From Streptomyces sp. NRRL S-350 (GTDB lineage: Bacteria; Actinomycetota; Actinomycetes; Streptomycetales; Streptomycetaceae): a stretch of 64,000 bases of DNA. The notes below the pieces were generated by a model. It ran no database searches. It saw only the letters and a program-made list of their open reading frames with translations, and was not told the DNA's origin. The position numbers were made by a program, and so were the translations under genes. The stretch spans positions 124,001 through 188,000 of the forward strand of contig NZ_JOHO01000001.1 of the NCBI RefSeq assembly GCF_000719705.1, in the 5' to 3' direction. Within the stretch, counting starts at the first letter, position 1, and each line of letters opens with the position of its first letter. Positions 49,639 through 58,462 of the stretch are shown in pieces.

Positions 49639-50163
49639 ATGCCCGAGGCACCCGAGTACACGCCGTACACCATCTACGTGCTGGAGCCACACGCTGCCTA
49701 CGCGACCGCCGAGAACGGCCACATCCCGATTGGAACCATTGCCGAGCGCGTCTACGGCAAGCCCTACAGCTCGCTGAGCGGATGCCAGCGGGACGACGAG
49801 CACATCGGAAACGACAGCGTGAAGCTGTACGAACTCACCTCCGACGATGACTACCTGGAAGCACTCGAAGCGTTCGACGACACCGAGCTGTACCTGGGCT
49901 GGGACTCCCGTACACGCGAGAGCGTCCGCAAGACCGGCATGACTGAGCTGGACTACTGGCTGAGCATCCGGATCGCCGACGAGAACACCCCAGCCACCGT
50001 CGAGGCGAACCCGCCCAAAACGCAAGACCTTGAGAACGCCGTGTTCGAGGACCGCTTCTTCGCCGATCGCGCTTTCACTCCGTCGCTGAAACTGGTCCTG
50101 GCCGATCTCATCCGTCGCGGCGAACTCCCGCGCGGCGACTTCCTGTTCCGGCACTGGTGGTGA
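49639..50163 (+). CDS. hypothetical acidic protein, 174 aa
   Basis: Unrecognised. ATG 49639 has GAGGGAGATCCGTC upstream. It is acidic, with YTIYVLEPHAAYATAENG at the start and repeated DD/DE runs in the middle; no membrane helix or Cys cluster. It comes first in the rightward operon with the P-loop ATPase 50 bp downstream, so the two may cooperate. Confidence 0.65.
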   Translation: MPEAPEYTPYTIYVLEPHAAYATAENGHIPIGTIAERVYGKPYSSLSGCQRDDEHIGNDSVKLYELTSDDDYLEALEAFDDTELYLGWDSRTRESVRKTGMTELDYWLSIRIADENTPATVEANPPKTQDLENAVFEDRFFADRAFTPSLKLVLADLIRRGELPRGDFLFRHWW

Positions 50164-50213
50164 CCAGAGCAGAACGAAGACCGACGCCACGAAACCCACC
50201 TTGGAAGGCCCCG

Positions 50214-51704
50214 ATGTCCCTCACTCTCCCGGTCGCAGAACTCCGGACACTGCTGCACGACGCCCTCTCGGCCGCGCTCGCCACCGACGCCCTCACCCTC
50301 CCGGCCCCGCTGATGTACACCCCGGGCGTCCACCGCCCGGCTCTGTACCAGGAGAGCACCGTCGTACGCGGACGGCCGGGCGAAGGCAAGACGTTCTGGG
50401 CCCGGGCCCTGACGGACCCGCAGCTGCGCACCATCGCCGCGCGGGAGTACCGCATGCCCAGGCTTGAGCGGACGGAGGCGGTCACCGCCTTCGGCGCCCG
50501 GCCGGACGCCGGCCAGCCGACCGCAGGGGAGCTTCGCGCCCTGACGGGGTGGGGTGTACCGCCGACCGTCCTGTGGAGTGCCGTCGCGTTGACCGCGCTC
50601 GGTGTGCCGGACCTTGCCGCCCTCGCCACCTGGACCGAGCGCGTCGACTGGCTGACCCGCAACCCCGGGGCCACCGAGCGGTCCCTGGCCGAGTTCGAAG
50701 CCGCCGCGAAGGCCACCGACACCGTGCGGCTCGTCCTGTTCGACGCCCTCGACCAGCTCCACCCGGACCGGGCGCTGGCCGAGCACCTGGCCTCCGGCAT
50801 GCTCAACCTTGCCGTCACCCTCTCCCGCCGCACCACCCGGCTGCGCGCGAAGGTGTTCATCCGCCCGGACATGCTGGACGGGGCCCTGGCCGGTGTCCCG
50901 CGCCCGGACCGCGGCTTCCTGACCGGCCGTGCCGCCGACCTCTCCTGGGGCCGTTCCGACTACCTCGGCCGCACCGCCAGGACCGAGCTGTACGGCCTGT
51001 TCATCCACCTCCTGGGCAACCACGACAGCGCGGGGGCCGCCGACTTCCGCGCGGCCTGGCCCACCTGGGAGCAGAGCCAGGGCAGCCGGTATCTCGCGCC
51101 CTCCGGGCTGAGCGGCGACCCGAAGACGCAGGAGGAGTTCTTCACCACCCTCGTCGGCCGGTTCATGGGCACCAACGCCCGCACCGGCTACACCTACAAC
51201 TGCCTGTCCAACCGCCTCCAGGACGCGCGGGGAGTGATCACTCCGCGTCCGTTCCTCACCGCGCTGGCCACCGCCCTTGAGGACACCGGCCGCAACCACC
51301 CCGGACACGACCGGCCGCTGCACCACGATGATCTCCGTCGCAGCGTGCGCTGCGGGGCGCGGGCCACGGAGCTTCACCAGGCGCTGCCGTGGGTCCGCCT
51401 CGCCATGGAGCCGCTGGCCGGTCAGCAGGTCCCGATCTGGGAGGAGGACGTCTTCGGCCTGTGGCAGGAGAGCAGCCTGGCCGAGCGGCTCCAGGAATCG
51501 GCGCGGGAGGCCGGGAGCGGCACCGGCCGGTCCCGGACCGGCCCGCGCAGCCCCGCCAGCCTCCCGCAGCTGCTGGAGGAGCTGATCGACGCCGGAGTGA
51601 TGAGCCGCCGCACCAGCGGGCAGCTCGACATGCCCGACGTCTACCGGGGCGTCTACGGCCTCGGCCGACGCGGGGGAGTCAAGCGGGCCGCCACCGGCGC
51701 ATAG
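50214..51704 (+). CDS. P-loop ATPase of unknown function, 496 aa
   Basis: A 496-residue protein with Walker A RGRPGEGKTFWAR (about residues 52-64) and a probable Walker B LVLFDALDQL near residue 175, followed by KVFIRPDML and a LTGRAADLSW region. The C-terminal part is winged-helix-like (LPQLLEELIDAGVMSRRTSG). This is STAND/AAA-like rather than ABC or ParA. ATG 50214 has TTGGAAGG upstream. It shares the motif-controlled promoter with the acidic protein gene. Defence or plasmid maintenance are guesses. Confidence 0.65.
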   Translation: MSLTLPVAELRTLLHDALSAALATDALTLPAPLMYTPGVHRPALYQESTVVRGRPGEGKTFWARALTDPQLRTIAAREYRMPRLERTEAVTAFGARPDAGQPTAGELRALTGWGVPPTVLWSAVALTALGVPDLAALATWTERVDWLTRNPGATERSLAEFEAAAKATDTVRLVLFDALDQLHPDRALAEHLASGMLNLAVTLSRRTTRLRAKVFIRPDMLDGALAGVPRPDRGFLTGRAADLSWGRSDYLGRTARTELYGLFIHLLGNHDSAGAADFRAAWPTWEQSQGSRYLAPSGLSGDPKTQEEFFTTLVGRFMGTNARTGYTYNCLSNRLQDARGVITPRPFLTALATALEDTGRNHPGHDRPLHHDDLRRSVRCGARATELHQALPWVRLAMEPLAGQQVPIWEEDVFGLWQESSLAERLQESAREAGSGTGRSRTGPRSPASLPQLLEELIDAGVMSRRTSGQLDMPDVYRGVYGLGRRGGVKRAATGA

Positions 51705-51717
51705 CCCAGCCTCGCCC

Positions 51718-51755
51718 GGCCCCGGACCCCGGCCACCGCGCCGGGGGTCGGGGCC
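51718..51755. terminator. hairpin between convergent genes
   Basis: A 16-bp stem (51718-51733 with 51740-51755, two mismatched positions), 13 bp after the 51704 stop and before the minus-strand stop at 51803. Confidence 0.65.
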
Positions 51756-51802
51756 GCACGAGTTCCCTGCGGAAGTGCTGAACGTGCCCGGCCGGCGGCG
51801 GT

Positions 51803-52372
51803 TCACTGCGGCTCGCCGCTCCGCGGCTTCTTCCGGGTCTGCGAGGCCAGCCGTTCCACCTGCTCGCGCAGACCCTCCGGCACAGCGGGAAGGAGGAACG
51901 GGTTCAACTTCCGGTCACGCTCCGCGCGCATGGCCGTGACGACCCGCTCCTTCTGCTGCAAGGCCCGGCGCTTCTCCATCGCCTCGTGCACCGTGAGCAG
52001 CAGTTCGGTGGGCGACAGGTCGCCCAGGTCGACCGGCAGCACCTGGCGACCCCGGGCCAACGCGCCGAAGTCCGTCACGGCGACCGTCTTGTCCAGGCCC
52101 CCGCGGCCCAGCCCGAGCAGCATCGTCGAAGGTGGCGTGGCCTTCGACGGGACGCTCTCCGCGGCGACCGCCGGGGTGGGCCGGAGGTGGTTCTCGGTGA
52201 GCATCCGTACGGCTTCTTCACGGCCGGCCTGGTCGAGCCTGGCGGGCAGCCGGCCCGCGTCGGCCGCGGCCTGCACGCGCTGGAGGGCCGTCTGGTAGCC
52301 GCAGCCGGTCGAGGTGTTCAGCGCGCGGGCGATGCGCTGGTGGTTGCTGGTGTTGGGCGAGGACGGGGCCAC
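51803..52372 (-). CDS. hypothetical protein with C-terminal coiled coil, 189 aa
   Basis: Unrecognised. GTG 52372 is chosen because AAGGAGAAGC lies directly upstream; an open frame continues to 52582 but without a site. The N-terminus (NHQRIARALNTSTGCGYQTA) resembles a short helical pair, perhaps DNA-binding. The C-terminal 60 residues (AMEKRRALQQKERVVTAMRA) look coiled-coil. It stands alone on the minus strand, divergent from 52676. Confidence 0.6.
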   Translation of the reverse strand: MAPSSPNTSNHQRIARALNTSTGCGYQTALQRVQAAADAGRLPARLDQAGREEAVRMLTENHLRPTPAVAAESVPSKATPPSTMLLGLGRGGLDKTVAVTDFGALARGRQVLPVDLGDLSPTELLLTVHEAMEKRRALQQKERVVTAMRAERDRKLNPFLLPAVPEGLREQVERLASQTRKKPRSGEPQ

Positions 52373-52675
52373 CGCTTCTCCTTCGTCGCGTCCCGGCGCT
52401 GCGGTTCGTCCCACCACGAGCAGGCCAGGGTGCGGTTCGGAAGAGGCACCGGTCGTCACTCGCCCCCGCGCGGCAGCACGATTCACCGAACTCCCGGGGG
52501 TGGGCCCGGGCCGGCGCGCACAAGCGAGGTGCGCTGAGCCGAGCATAGCGATCGGCGCTGACACCGCCCAGGGCCCGTCCACCGCCGGGCCGCGGACGAC
52601 TGGTCACACCGCAGGCCCTTCTCACACCTCTAGTGGGCGTACCGCACCTCACCCACCGGACGAAGGGTCCCTCCC
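52373..52675. other. 303-bp divergent intergenic region
   Basis: No gene supported and no copy of the shared promoter motif. It must hold promoters for 52372 (-) and 52676 (+); I see no confident -35/-10 pair. Confidence 0.4.
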
Positions 52676-53569
52676 GTGACCGACACCGTGCTCGACCTCC
52701 CCAGCTCCGAGGACTGGCTCGACGACGCCGTCGCGGCCCTGCTCGCCTACTCCCGGCTGCCCGCCTCCTCGGCCTGGGCCCGCAGGGAGGCCGCCCGCCG
52801 GCTGCTGCGCTCGCCCAACATCCACCCCGTCCTCGAGCGGGCCGCGTTCACCTCACTCACCCGGGGCGCTGTACTGGAGATCGCCGGCTACGACATCGCG
52901 GACCACCTCGATCGGCCGTGGACAGCCCGCGCCGAGCACTGGGCGGAGGTGATCCGCCCCTCCTGGGAGGAGTCCGCCGAGCTTCTCTCCGACCTCGCCT
53001 GGCAGGGCCGCCGGGCCGGAAGCAGCGCGCTCGCCCACCTGACGGCCGAGCAGATCCTGGGCGCCGCGCCACCGCTCACCGCGCGGACCCGGCTGCACCT
53101 GTACGGCCTCGGCCTGCGTTACGACTTCCGCTGCCAGGCGCTGACCGACCTGTTCGCCCGCCGAGGCCGGACCGTGGACCTGGACCCCTTCAGCCGGTCC
53201 CTGCACGCCTTCGCCCTCCTCGGCCGCTCCGATCCGGCCGCGCTCGACCTCATCGACCCGCTGCTGGAGGAGTCCGGGAACCATCCCAAGGTTGCCCACG
53301 CCCTGCTCCACGGCCTGTGGCTCGGCCACGACCTCCCCGGTCAGCCCCACCGGATTCTCGACCTCCTCGACCGACCCCCCTTCGACCAGGAGCCGGACTC
53401 CGTCGCTCTCTTCCGCCAGGCCGCGGCGCTGCGCCGCCTGCGCCGCTTCGACGAAGCCCTGGTCTCGATCGGCAAGGCCATGGAGACCCTGCCGGTGGAC
53501 ACCGACCCCGCAGTCCACGGCGACCTCGTACGCGAACGGGCGCTGATCCTCAGCGCCCGCGAGACCTGA
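52676..53569 (+). CDS. helical-repeat hypothetical protein, 297 aa
   Basis: A 297-residue, almost wholly alpha-helical protein, starting GTG 52676 with GGGTCCCTCCC upstream. Repeated helix pairs such as LRRLRRFDEALVSIGKAME near the C-terminus look TPR-like. No enzyme motif is visible. It probably mediates protein contacts. It is followed by a strong hairpin. Confidence 0.65.
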   Translation: MTDTVLDLPSSEDWLDDAVAALLAYSRLPASSAWARREAARRLLRSPNIHPVLERAAFTSLTRGAVLEIAGYDIADHLDRPWTARAEHWAEVIRPSWEESAELLSDLAWQGRRAGSSALAHLTAEQILGAAPPLTARTRLHLYGLGLRYDFRCQALTDLFARRGRTVDLDPFSRSLHAFALLGRSDPAALDLIDPLLEESGNHPKVAHALLHGLWLGHDLPGQPHRILDLLDRPPFDQEPDSVALFRQAAALRRLRRFDEALVSIGKAMETLPVDTDPAVHGDLVRERALILSARET

Positions 53570-53585
53570 TCCGCGTACCCCTTCC

Positions 53586-53623
53586 GCGGCCCGCCCACCG
53601 GCTCGTGCCGGCGCGCGGGCCGC
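53586..53623. terminator. nested hairpin terminator
   Basis: GCGGCCCG (53586-53593) pairs with 53616-53623, and CCGGC (53598-53602) pairs with 53607-53611 inside it. It starts 17 bp after the 53569 stop. The following 250 bp to 53876 contain no supported gene. Confidence 0.75.
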
Positions 53624-53876
53624 ACCCATGTCCGGCCCCTTCCCGTACCGCGCTCCACCGGCGCTGCCCAGCCAGTGGCCAGCGCCCAGCCGTCGTCACG
53701 TCGGCCGAAGGCCTCCGCCTGGCCCCTGCGAGCTGCTTCCTGGAAGGGTGTGCGCGACCGGCCGCACCGCAGTCCCCGCAGCTTCGGAATTCCGGCCGGG
53801 GCTGACGGTGCGGTGCCGTAGGGTGCTACGACCAGCAGAAACAGAGGAGCCGGCCCGGCCGGGCCCAGGGGGAGAA

Positions 53877-54467
53877 GTGACCTTCAGCTCGCGAATCCAG
53901 GTCTCGGCCGACGCGCACGGCAAGCCGGACTACACCGCGCCGGCAGGCGGGATCGCTGTAGGCACGATGTGGGTCGCCATGATCTCGGGCATGTACTTCG
54001 CGTTGGAGTCCCAGCTCCTGCACAACCACCACAACGTCGCCCTCGCCGTGGTGTCCGCCGCGACGGTCCTTACGACGTTCGCGGTGTTCTTCACGGCCAG
54101 GGCGGTCTTCCGCCGCTTCGGCGCGCACTGGTGGCACCTCATCCTCGCCACCGTGGTGTTGTGCTGCGCGGGTGCAGCGGCTCCGAAGGCCGCCGCGTAC
54201 GTGTTCCCCGACCAGATGGAGCGCTACCACCGGGAGCTCGGCGGGCCGGGCCAGTGCCTGCACGCGACCCCGTACGGCAGCGACCGGGAGTTCCCCAAGT
54301 CCTCGCAGGTCACCTACGACAACCGGGCCCCGGGCAGGATGACTGTCACCCCGCTGGACAAGACCTACCCGCCGCTGGTGCTAGACCACGCTGTCCGCGG
54401 CGGGCTGCACGCGTTGACCCCGGCCGACGCGAAGGCCCGGCAGATCCTGGAATCGTACGGCTGCTGA
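53877..54467 (+). CDS. membrane protein with exposed C-terminal domain, 196 aa
   Basis: GTG 53877 has GGGGGAGAA upstream. Three hydrophobic helices (about residues 22-45, 55-80, 88-108) are followed by a 90-residue hydrophilic domain with two cysteines (GQCLHATPYGSDRE and ESYGC at the end), which may form a disulfide outside. No family recognised. Confidence 0.7.
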   Translation: MTFSSRIQVSADAHGKPDYTAPAGGIAVGTMWVAMISGMYFALESQLLHNHHNVALAVVSAATVLTTFAVFFTARAVFRRFGAHWWHLILATVVLCCAGAAAPKAAAYVFPDQMERYHRELGGPGQCLHATPYGSDREFPKSSQVTYDNRAPGRMTVTPLDKTYPPLVLDHAVRGGLHALTPADAKARQILESYGC

Positions 54468-54498
54468 CCCGCCCTCGGCCTCACGAATCGTCTACTGG

Positions 54499-54798
54499 TC
54501 AGACGGGATCGGTGAACGAGACAGGCTTGCCGGCGGCGTGGGCATATGCGATTTCCCTGCTCGTGGACTCGCCGACATACCCGCCGGGGTTGACGACCAG
54601 AACCCGGTCAGCCAAGTCGATCTTGCTCAGGTGGAGAGCGTCCAGCACGGTCTTCTGCTCGTCGGTGACCGGCCCGTCCGCTTCACCCGGCGCGACGACG
54701 ATGACACCCGCGAAGGTCAGCTCACGGTTCGCCGCACGCATCTCGGCCGCGAACCGGGCAGAACCGCAGATGCAGACAATCTCAGGTCGGTCGGGCAC
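54499..54798 (-). CDS. nucleoside 2-deoxyribosyltransferase-like protein
   Basis: A 99-residue protein with the NDT/DUF4406-like fold: VCICGSARFAAEMRAANREL at the start, VLVVNPGGYVGESTSREIAY near residue 66, the loop with the nucleophile Glu equivalent. Family members cleave or transfer deoxyribose or bind nucleotides; many sit in phages and plasmids. It is short but complete. Confidence 0.7.
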   Translation of the reverse strand: MPDRPEIVCICGSARFAAEMRAANRELTFAGVIVVAPGEADGPVTDEQKTVLDALHLSKIDLADRVLVVNPGGYVGESTSREIAYAHAAGKPVSFTDPV

Positions 54799-54845
54799 GG
54801 CTCAGTCCTTCGGTCGAACGGGAACGCCAGTGTGCACGTTGATTT

Positions 54846-55265
54846 CTAGAGCGGCTGGCCGGCCTGCGGGTCGACGCGTCCCTCGTCGAGCGCGGCGAAG
54901 CGCTCCTGAAGCTCGCCGGTGGTCTCGGCCTGGGCGATCCGCACGGGGAACGCTTCCCACAGCGCCGTTCCGCCGACCTCCCGCTCCACGACGCGGCCGG
55001 CGGCGAGCTCGTCGAACTCCGGCCCGGTGAGCTCGAGCACGGGGCCGATCGTCATCAGGCCCATGTCGGGGTGGGCCGCCATCCAGTCCCCGTCGAGGAG
55101 GGCCAGCGGCCTCGGGCAGACATCGAACCGAGCGAGGTCGAGGTGGACCGGTGTACCCGCGCGCAGCTCTGCGACGGTGGCGGACTCCAGGCCCGCCAGG
55201 ACACCCCGGCGCCCGTCGGGCGAAAGGTAGGCCCTGCCAACGGCTGACGACTGCGCGGTCACCAT
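54846..55265 (-). CDS. hypothetical protein, 139 aa
   Basis: Unrecognised. ATG 55265 has CCAAGGGGGC upstream. Soluble, acidic C-terminus, with a beta-rich middle (GLMTIGPVLELTGPEFDELA). No catalytic motif visible. Confidence 0.6.
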   Translation of the reverse strand: MVTAQSSAVGRAYLSPDGRRGVLAGLESATVAELRAGTPVHLDLARFDVCPRPLALLDGDWMAAHPDMGLMTIGPVLELTGPEFDELAAGRVVEREVGGTALWEAFPVRIAQAETTGELQERFAALDEGRVDPQAGQPL

Positions 55266-55402
55266 GCCCCCTTGGAATCGTGCCGGTCCCAAGTCACCGG
55301 CCGGCTGCGGCCCATCCTATGGGCTGGAGCCCGGCCGCCGGGCCGGTTCCGAGCCCCGCCCCTGTCGGGGATCGCGGAGAAGGCCGACGGGCTGTCACGT
55401 CG

Positions 55403-55708
55403 TCATACCGCGAACGGCAGCGGGTGTTGGCCGCGGTCCGCCGCTTGCTGCGCACGGCGCTCGGCGGCAGCGATCCGCCACTGCTCGGGGTCTCGGTCCC
55501 GCCCGGCCTGCTCGGCGCACCGTGCGCAGTCGGTCTCCCGCAGGTGGTTGTCCAGCGCGCCGGCCAGGCAGTTGCCACCGCAGGCGAGGTCGAGCCATCC
55601 GGTCGGCCGGCCTGCTCGGGTCACACGAGGACGGGCCCGGTGGTTGATCCGGCCGCCGGTCACCCGGACCACGAACGGCCACGGATCTGCCGCGGCTGTT
55701 GCCGTCAT
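55403..55708 (-). CDS. small protein with putative zinc site, 101 aa
   Basis: Unrecognised. ATG 55708 has GAGGGGAGGCGGG upstream. DLACGGNCLAGA followed by DCARCAEQ gives a CxxxC...CxxC arrangement near residues 43-63, a likely zinc knuckle. Arg/Gln-rich tail. It lies just downstream of the ribonuclease gene in the same direction. Confidence 0.6.
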   Translation of the reverse strand: MTATAAADPWPFVVRVTGGRINHRARPRVTRAGRPTGWLDLACGGNCLAGALDNHLRETDCARCAEQAGRDRDPEQWRIAAAERRAQQAADRGQHPLPFAV

Positions 55709-55775
55709 GTCCCGCCTCCCCTCGCGCACGGGCCCGGCCCGCGGAGTATCGGGTACCGGGCCCGGCATCAACGCA

Positions 55776-57632
55776 TCACCCGGCGTGCTCGGCCCGCGCT
55801 GCGTCGACCCGCTCCAGCAGACCGGCCGCCGCTGCCGTCTTGGCCGCCGCCTTGGTCGAGGCCGACGCGGAGGCGAGGACGGTTACGCCGTCGTGGGTGG
55901 CCTCGGCGGTGCAGGTGAACGTCGGAAGATGGCTGGGGCCGTCGGCGCTCATGGTGAACTTCAGGCCGCTGATGACCTTGACCTGCTGGTACTCGTTGAG
56001 GACCGAGATCGGCGAGCGGCCCTCAACCGGTTCGGTGCCGTGTCCGGCTGCCGGGAGCTGCGGGGCCTCGGGGGCGGGCTGCGCGAGGTCGAGGGAGGGA
56101 TCGGGCAGGTCGGCGAGCACGGCGAGCAGGCTGAGTGCCGCCTGGTGCCGGGCCGCCTTCTTCGTCGACGCGGACCGCCGGGATCCTTCGACGGGGCTGC
56201 CGCCCGCCGGCCACGACGCCTGCGCGGCGAAGACGGTGGTGGGGGCCTGGCCGAAGGCCTGGACCGTGAACTCGACCGCCGGCAGGCCGTTGACCTGCGC
56301 GTGGACGGACAGGATGGACACGGCCGTCTCGGGCGCGGCCGCGATGGCGCTCAGACAGGCGCTGCGCCCCGCCTCCCAGCCGGGCCCGCCGGCGACGAGC
56401 AGCACCATCTGGAGCTCCAGCGAGGTGAGCTCTCCGCCGGCGGCCCGCCGCGCGGTCTCGGCGACCAGGGGCCCGCCGGCGATGTCCTCCTTGCAGCCGC
56501 GCTTGAGGAGGGCGTGGAACGCCTGGGCGTCGAGGCCGGTGTAGTCGGCCTCCGTCGCTGCGGCACCGCGGCGGGCCGCGGAGTGCGCGGCCGACTTGCG
56601 GGAGTCCCGCTCGGCGTCGCGGTCCTGCCGGGCGCCGGTGGTCAGCGACTCGGCGATCGCGGCCAAGGCGTCCTCGCCATACGGGGAGTCGGCGCCGTCC
56701 AGGTAGCTGCAGATGACCCGCTGCACGACGAGGTCGGCGTAGCGTCGCAGCGGCGAGGTGGCGTGGAGGTAGCCCGGCAGGTTCAGGCCCCAGTGGCCGC
56801 CCATGAACGGCGCGTACTCCGCGGCCTTGAGGGTCATCAGGGTGCGTTCGCGCAATGCCTCCAGCCGGGTGGCGGACCCGTCGGTGAAGGCGACGTCGAG
56901 ATCGTCCAGCAGGGTCTGGCGCGGGGCGGCGACGCGGCCGGCGGCGTGGTTGCGGAACAGCAGCGGGAGGTCGTGTTCCGCCGCCCAGGAGGCCAGCGCG
57001 GTGTTCGCGGCGATCATGCACTCCTGGACGATCTTGTAGCCGACGGTCCGCTCGTAGGAGGCGAGCCGGACGACGACGCCGTCCTCGCTGGTCGCCCACC
57101 CGCTGAGGAGGTCGTACAGGGCGAGCGCCCCCTGCCGGCGCCGGCGGGCGAGCAGGACCTCGCTCACCGCCGCCGCCTCCCGCAGGACCTCGTGGAGGGG
57201 GTGGGCGCGGCCGCGGACCGCCTCGGCGGCCTGGGAGTAGCTCAGGGATACCAGGCCGTTCACCGTCGCCCGCTCGACGTCCACGTTCCCGACCTGCCCG
57301 TCCGGGAGGACGTGCACGCGGATCGCGATCGCGGCGCACGGCCGCCCCTCGGCCAGGGTCAGGCGGGCCTCCACCGGCCCGGGCAGCATCTTCTGGGTGC
57401 CGCGCCAGCCCCCGTACGCCGACTCGCGCCGCGTGAACGCGTCCCGGTCGACGGCGCTGCCCGGCGTGACGCCGGAGGCTACGTCGGCGACATAGACGGT
57501 CAGGCGCCAGCCGTCGCCGACGCGCTCGACACCGATGGCATCGTCGCGGTCGACGGAGCCGGGGCGGTCGATCATGACGGCAGGGGCCAGGCCGGAGAGA
57601 ACGGAGGGCTGGGTGGTCAGAGGCTGAGACAA
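55776..57632 (-). CDS. RNB-domain ribonuclease with two dsRBD-like C-terminal domains
   Basis: A 618-residue protein. Residues 15-350 are an RNase II/R catalytic domain: IDRPGSVDRDDAIGVE carries the metal Asp cluster, with HATSPLRRYADLVVQR near residue 290. The C-terminal part has two dsRBD-like repeats (about 425-515 ending ASTKKAARHQAALSLL, and 545-612 ending ASTKAAAKTAAAAGLLE) instead of the usual CSD/S1 RNA-binding domains. This combination is unusual. TTG 57632 has GAAGGAATCG upstream. It may degrade structured or double-stranded RNA 3' to 5'. Confidence 0.8.
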   Translation of the reverse strand: MSQPLTTQPSVLSGLAPAVMIDRPGSVDRDDAIGVERVGDGWRLTVYVADVASGVTPGSAVDRDAFTRRESAYGGWRGTQKMLPGPVEARLTLAEGRPCAAIAIRVHVLPDGQVGNVDVERATVNGLVSLSYSQAAEAVRGRAHPLHEVLREAAAVSEVLLARRRRQGALALYDLLSGWATSEDGVVVRLASYERTVGYKIVQECMIAANTALASWAAEHDLPLLFRNHAAGRVAAPRQTLLDDLDVAFTDGSATRLEALRERTLMTLKAAEYAPFMGGHWGLNLPGYLHATSPLRRYADLVVQRVICSYLDGADSPYGEDALAAIAESLTTGARQDRDAERDSRKSAAHSAARRGAAATEADYTGLDAQAFHALLKRGCKEDIAGGPLVAETARRAAGGELTSLELQMVLLVAGGPGWEAGRSACLSAIAAAPETAVSILSVHAQVNGLPAVEFTVQAFGQAPTTVFAAQASWPAGGSPVEGSRRSASTKKAARHQAALSLLAVLADLPDPSLDLAQPAPEAPQLPAAGHGTEPVEGRSPISVLNEYQQVKVISGLKFTMSADGPSHLPTFTCTAEATHDGVTVLASASASTKAAAKTAAAAGLLERVDAARAEHAG

Positions 57633-57765
57633 CGGTTCGATTCCTTCGTGAACGGAGTGGTTCGGCCGAGGGGTGCTGCTTCCGGGCAGCCCGTCCTTCG
57701 CATCATGGCCAACGGTGTTGTCGGCGTCGGGGATTCGGCTCCTGGCGAAGGGCGGGGGCCGGGGA

Positions 57766-58422
57766 TCAGCTGGAGGGCGTGAGGTTGAGCGGTCCTGCGG
57801 ATTCGGTACGGCGGCGTGCCAGGTCCGGGAGCGGCCGGCCTATGTCGGCGACGGCGTCCGCGGGCAGCCCTTCGCGCAGGATCGGGAGCAGGGTGGCGTA
57901 CTGCTGGAGGATCCCGTCGCCGTACAGAGGGTGTGGCCACATCTCCGGGTCCGCGAAGGGGATGCCGAGGTAGGCGCAGCCCGAATCCGCGGGCCAGGTC
58001 GGGTCGATGGCGTGGGTGCCGTCGGTGGCCCAGGCATGGGGGGCGTGGTGGACGGCGCTCTCGACGGTGCAGCTGCCGTACCCCTCGACGTACACCAGGT
58101 TCGGGTCTTCCTGGTCCTCGATCGTCTGCGCGGCGTTGGTGTAGCAGAACGTCACGAGGAGCGGGCCGGCTCCGGGCGGGAGCGGGGCCGGGGTGAAGAG
58201 GCGGCCGGCGTCGAGGAGCAGGTGGAAGGGGGAGGGGTACCTCCACCCGTCCAGGACCGGCTCGGAGGTCGGGTCGACTTCTGTGGCGCGCTCGTGCAGG
58301 TAGCGGATCAGGTCGGTCTCGGCGGGGACCAGGAGGCCAGCGGCGGTACGGGCGAGGCTGGTGGGTCCCGCAGCCGGGCCGGGCCGGTCGCGGTCGGCCG
58401 GATCGGGCGACCGTTCGTTCAT
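57766..58422 (-). CDS. transglutaminase-like-fold hypothetical protein, 218 aa
   Basis: A 218-residue protein. YVEGYGSCTVESAVHHAPHA, then GTHAIDPTW, resembles the HAW...DPTW half of transglutaminase-like or phage proteins, where His and Asp are catalytic; a Cys lies in the SCTVES segment. The order is not the classical Cys-His-Asp, so activity is doubtful. ATG 58422 has AGGAGAGCACG upstream. Confidence 0.55.
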   Translation of the reverse strand: MNERSPDPADRDRPGPAAGPTSLARTAAGLLVPAETDLIRYLHERATEVDPTSEPVLDGWRYPSPFHLLLDAGRLFTPAPLPPGAGPLLVTFCYTNAAQTIEDQEDPNLVYVEGYGSCTVESAVHHAPHAWATDGTHAIDPTWPADSGCAYLGIPFADPEMWPHPLYGDGILQQYATLLPILREGLPADAVADIGRPLPDLARRRTESAGPLNLTPSS

Positions 58423-58462
58423 CGTGCTCTCCTGATGGGGTCGGATGTGCCCAGGGCGGGCG

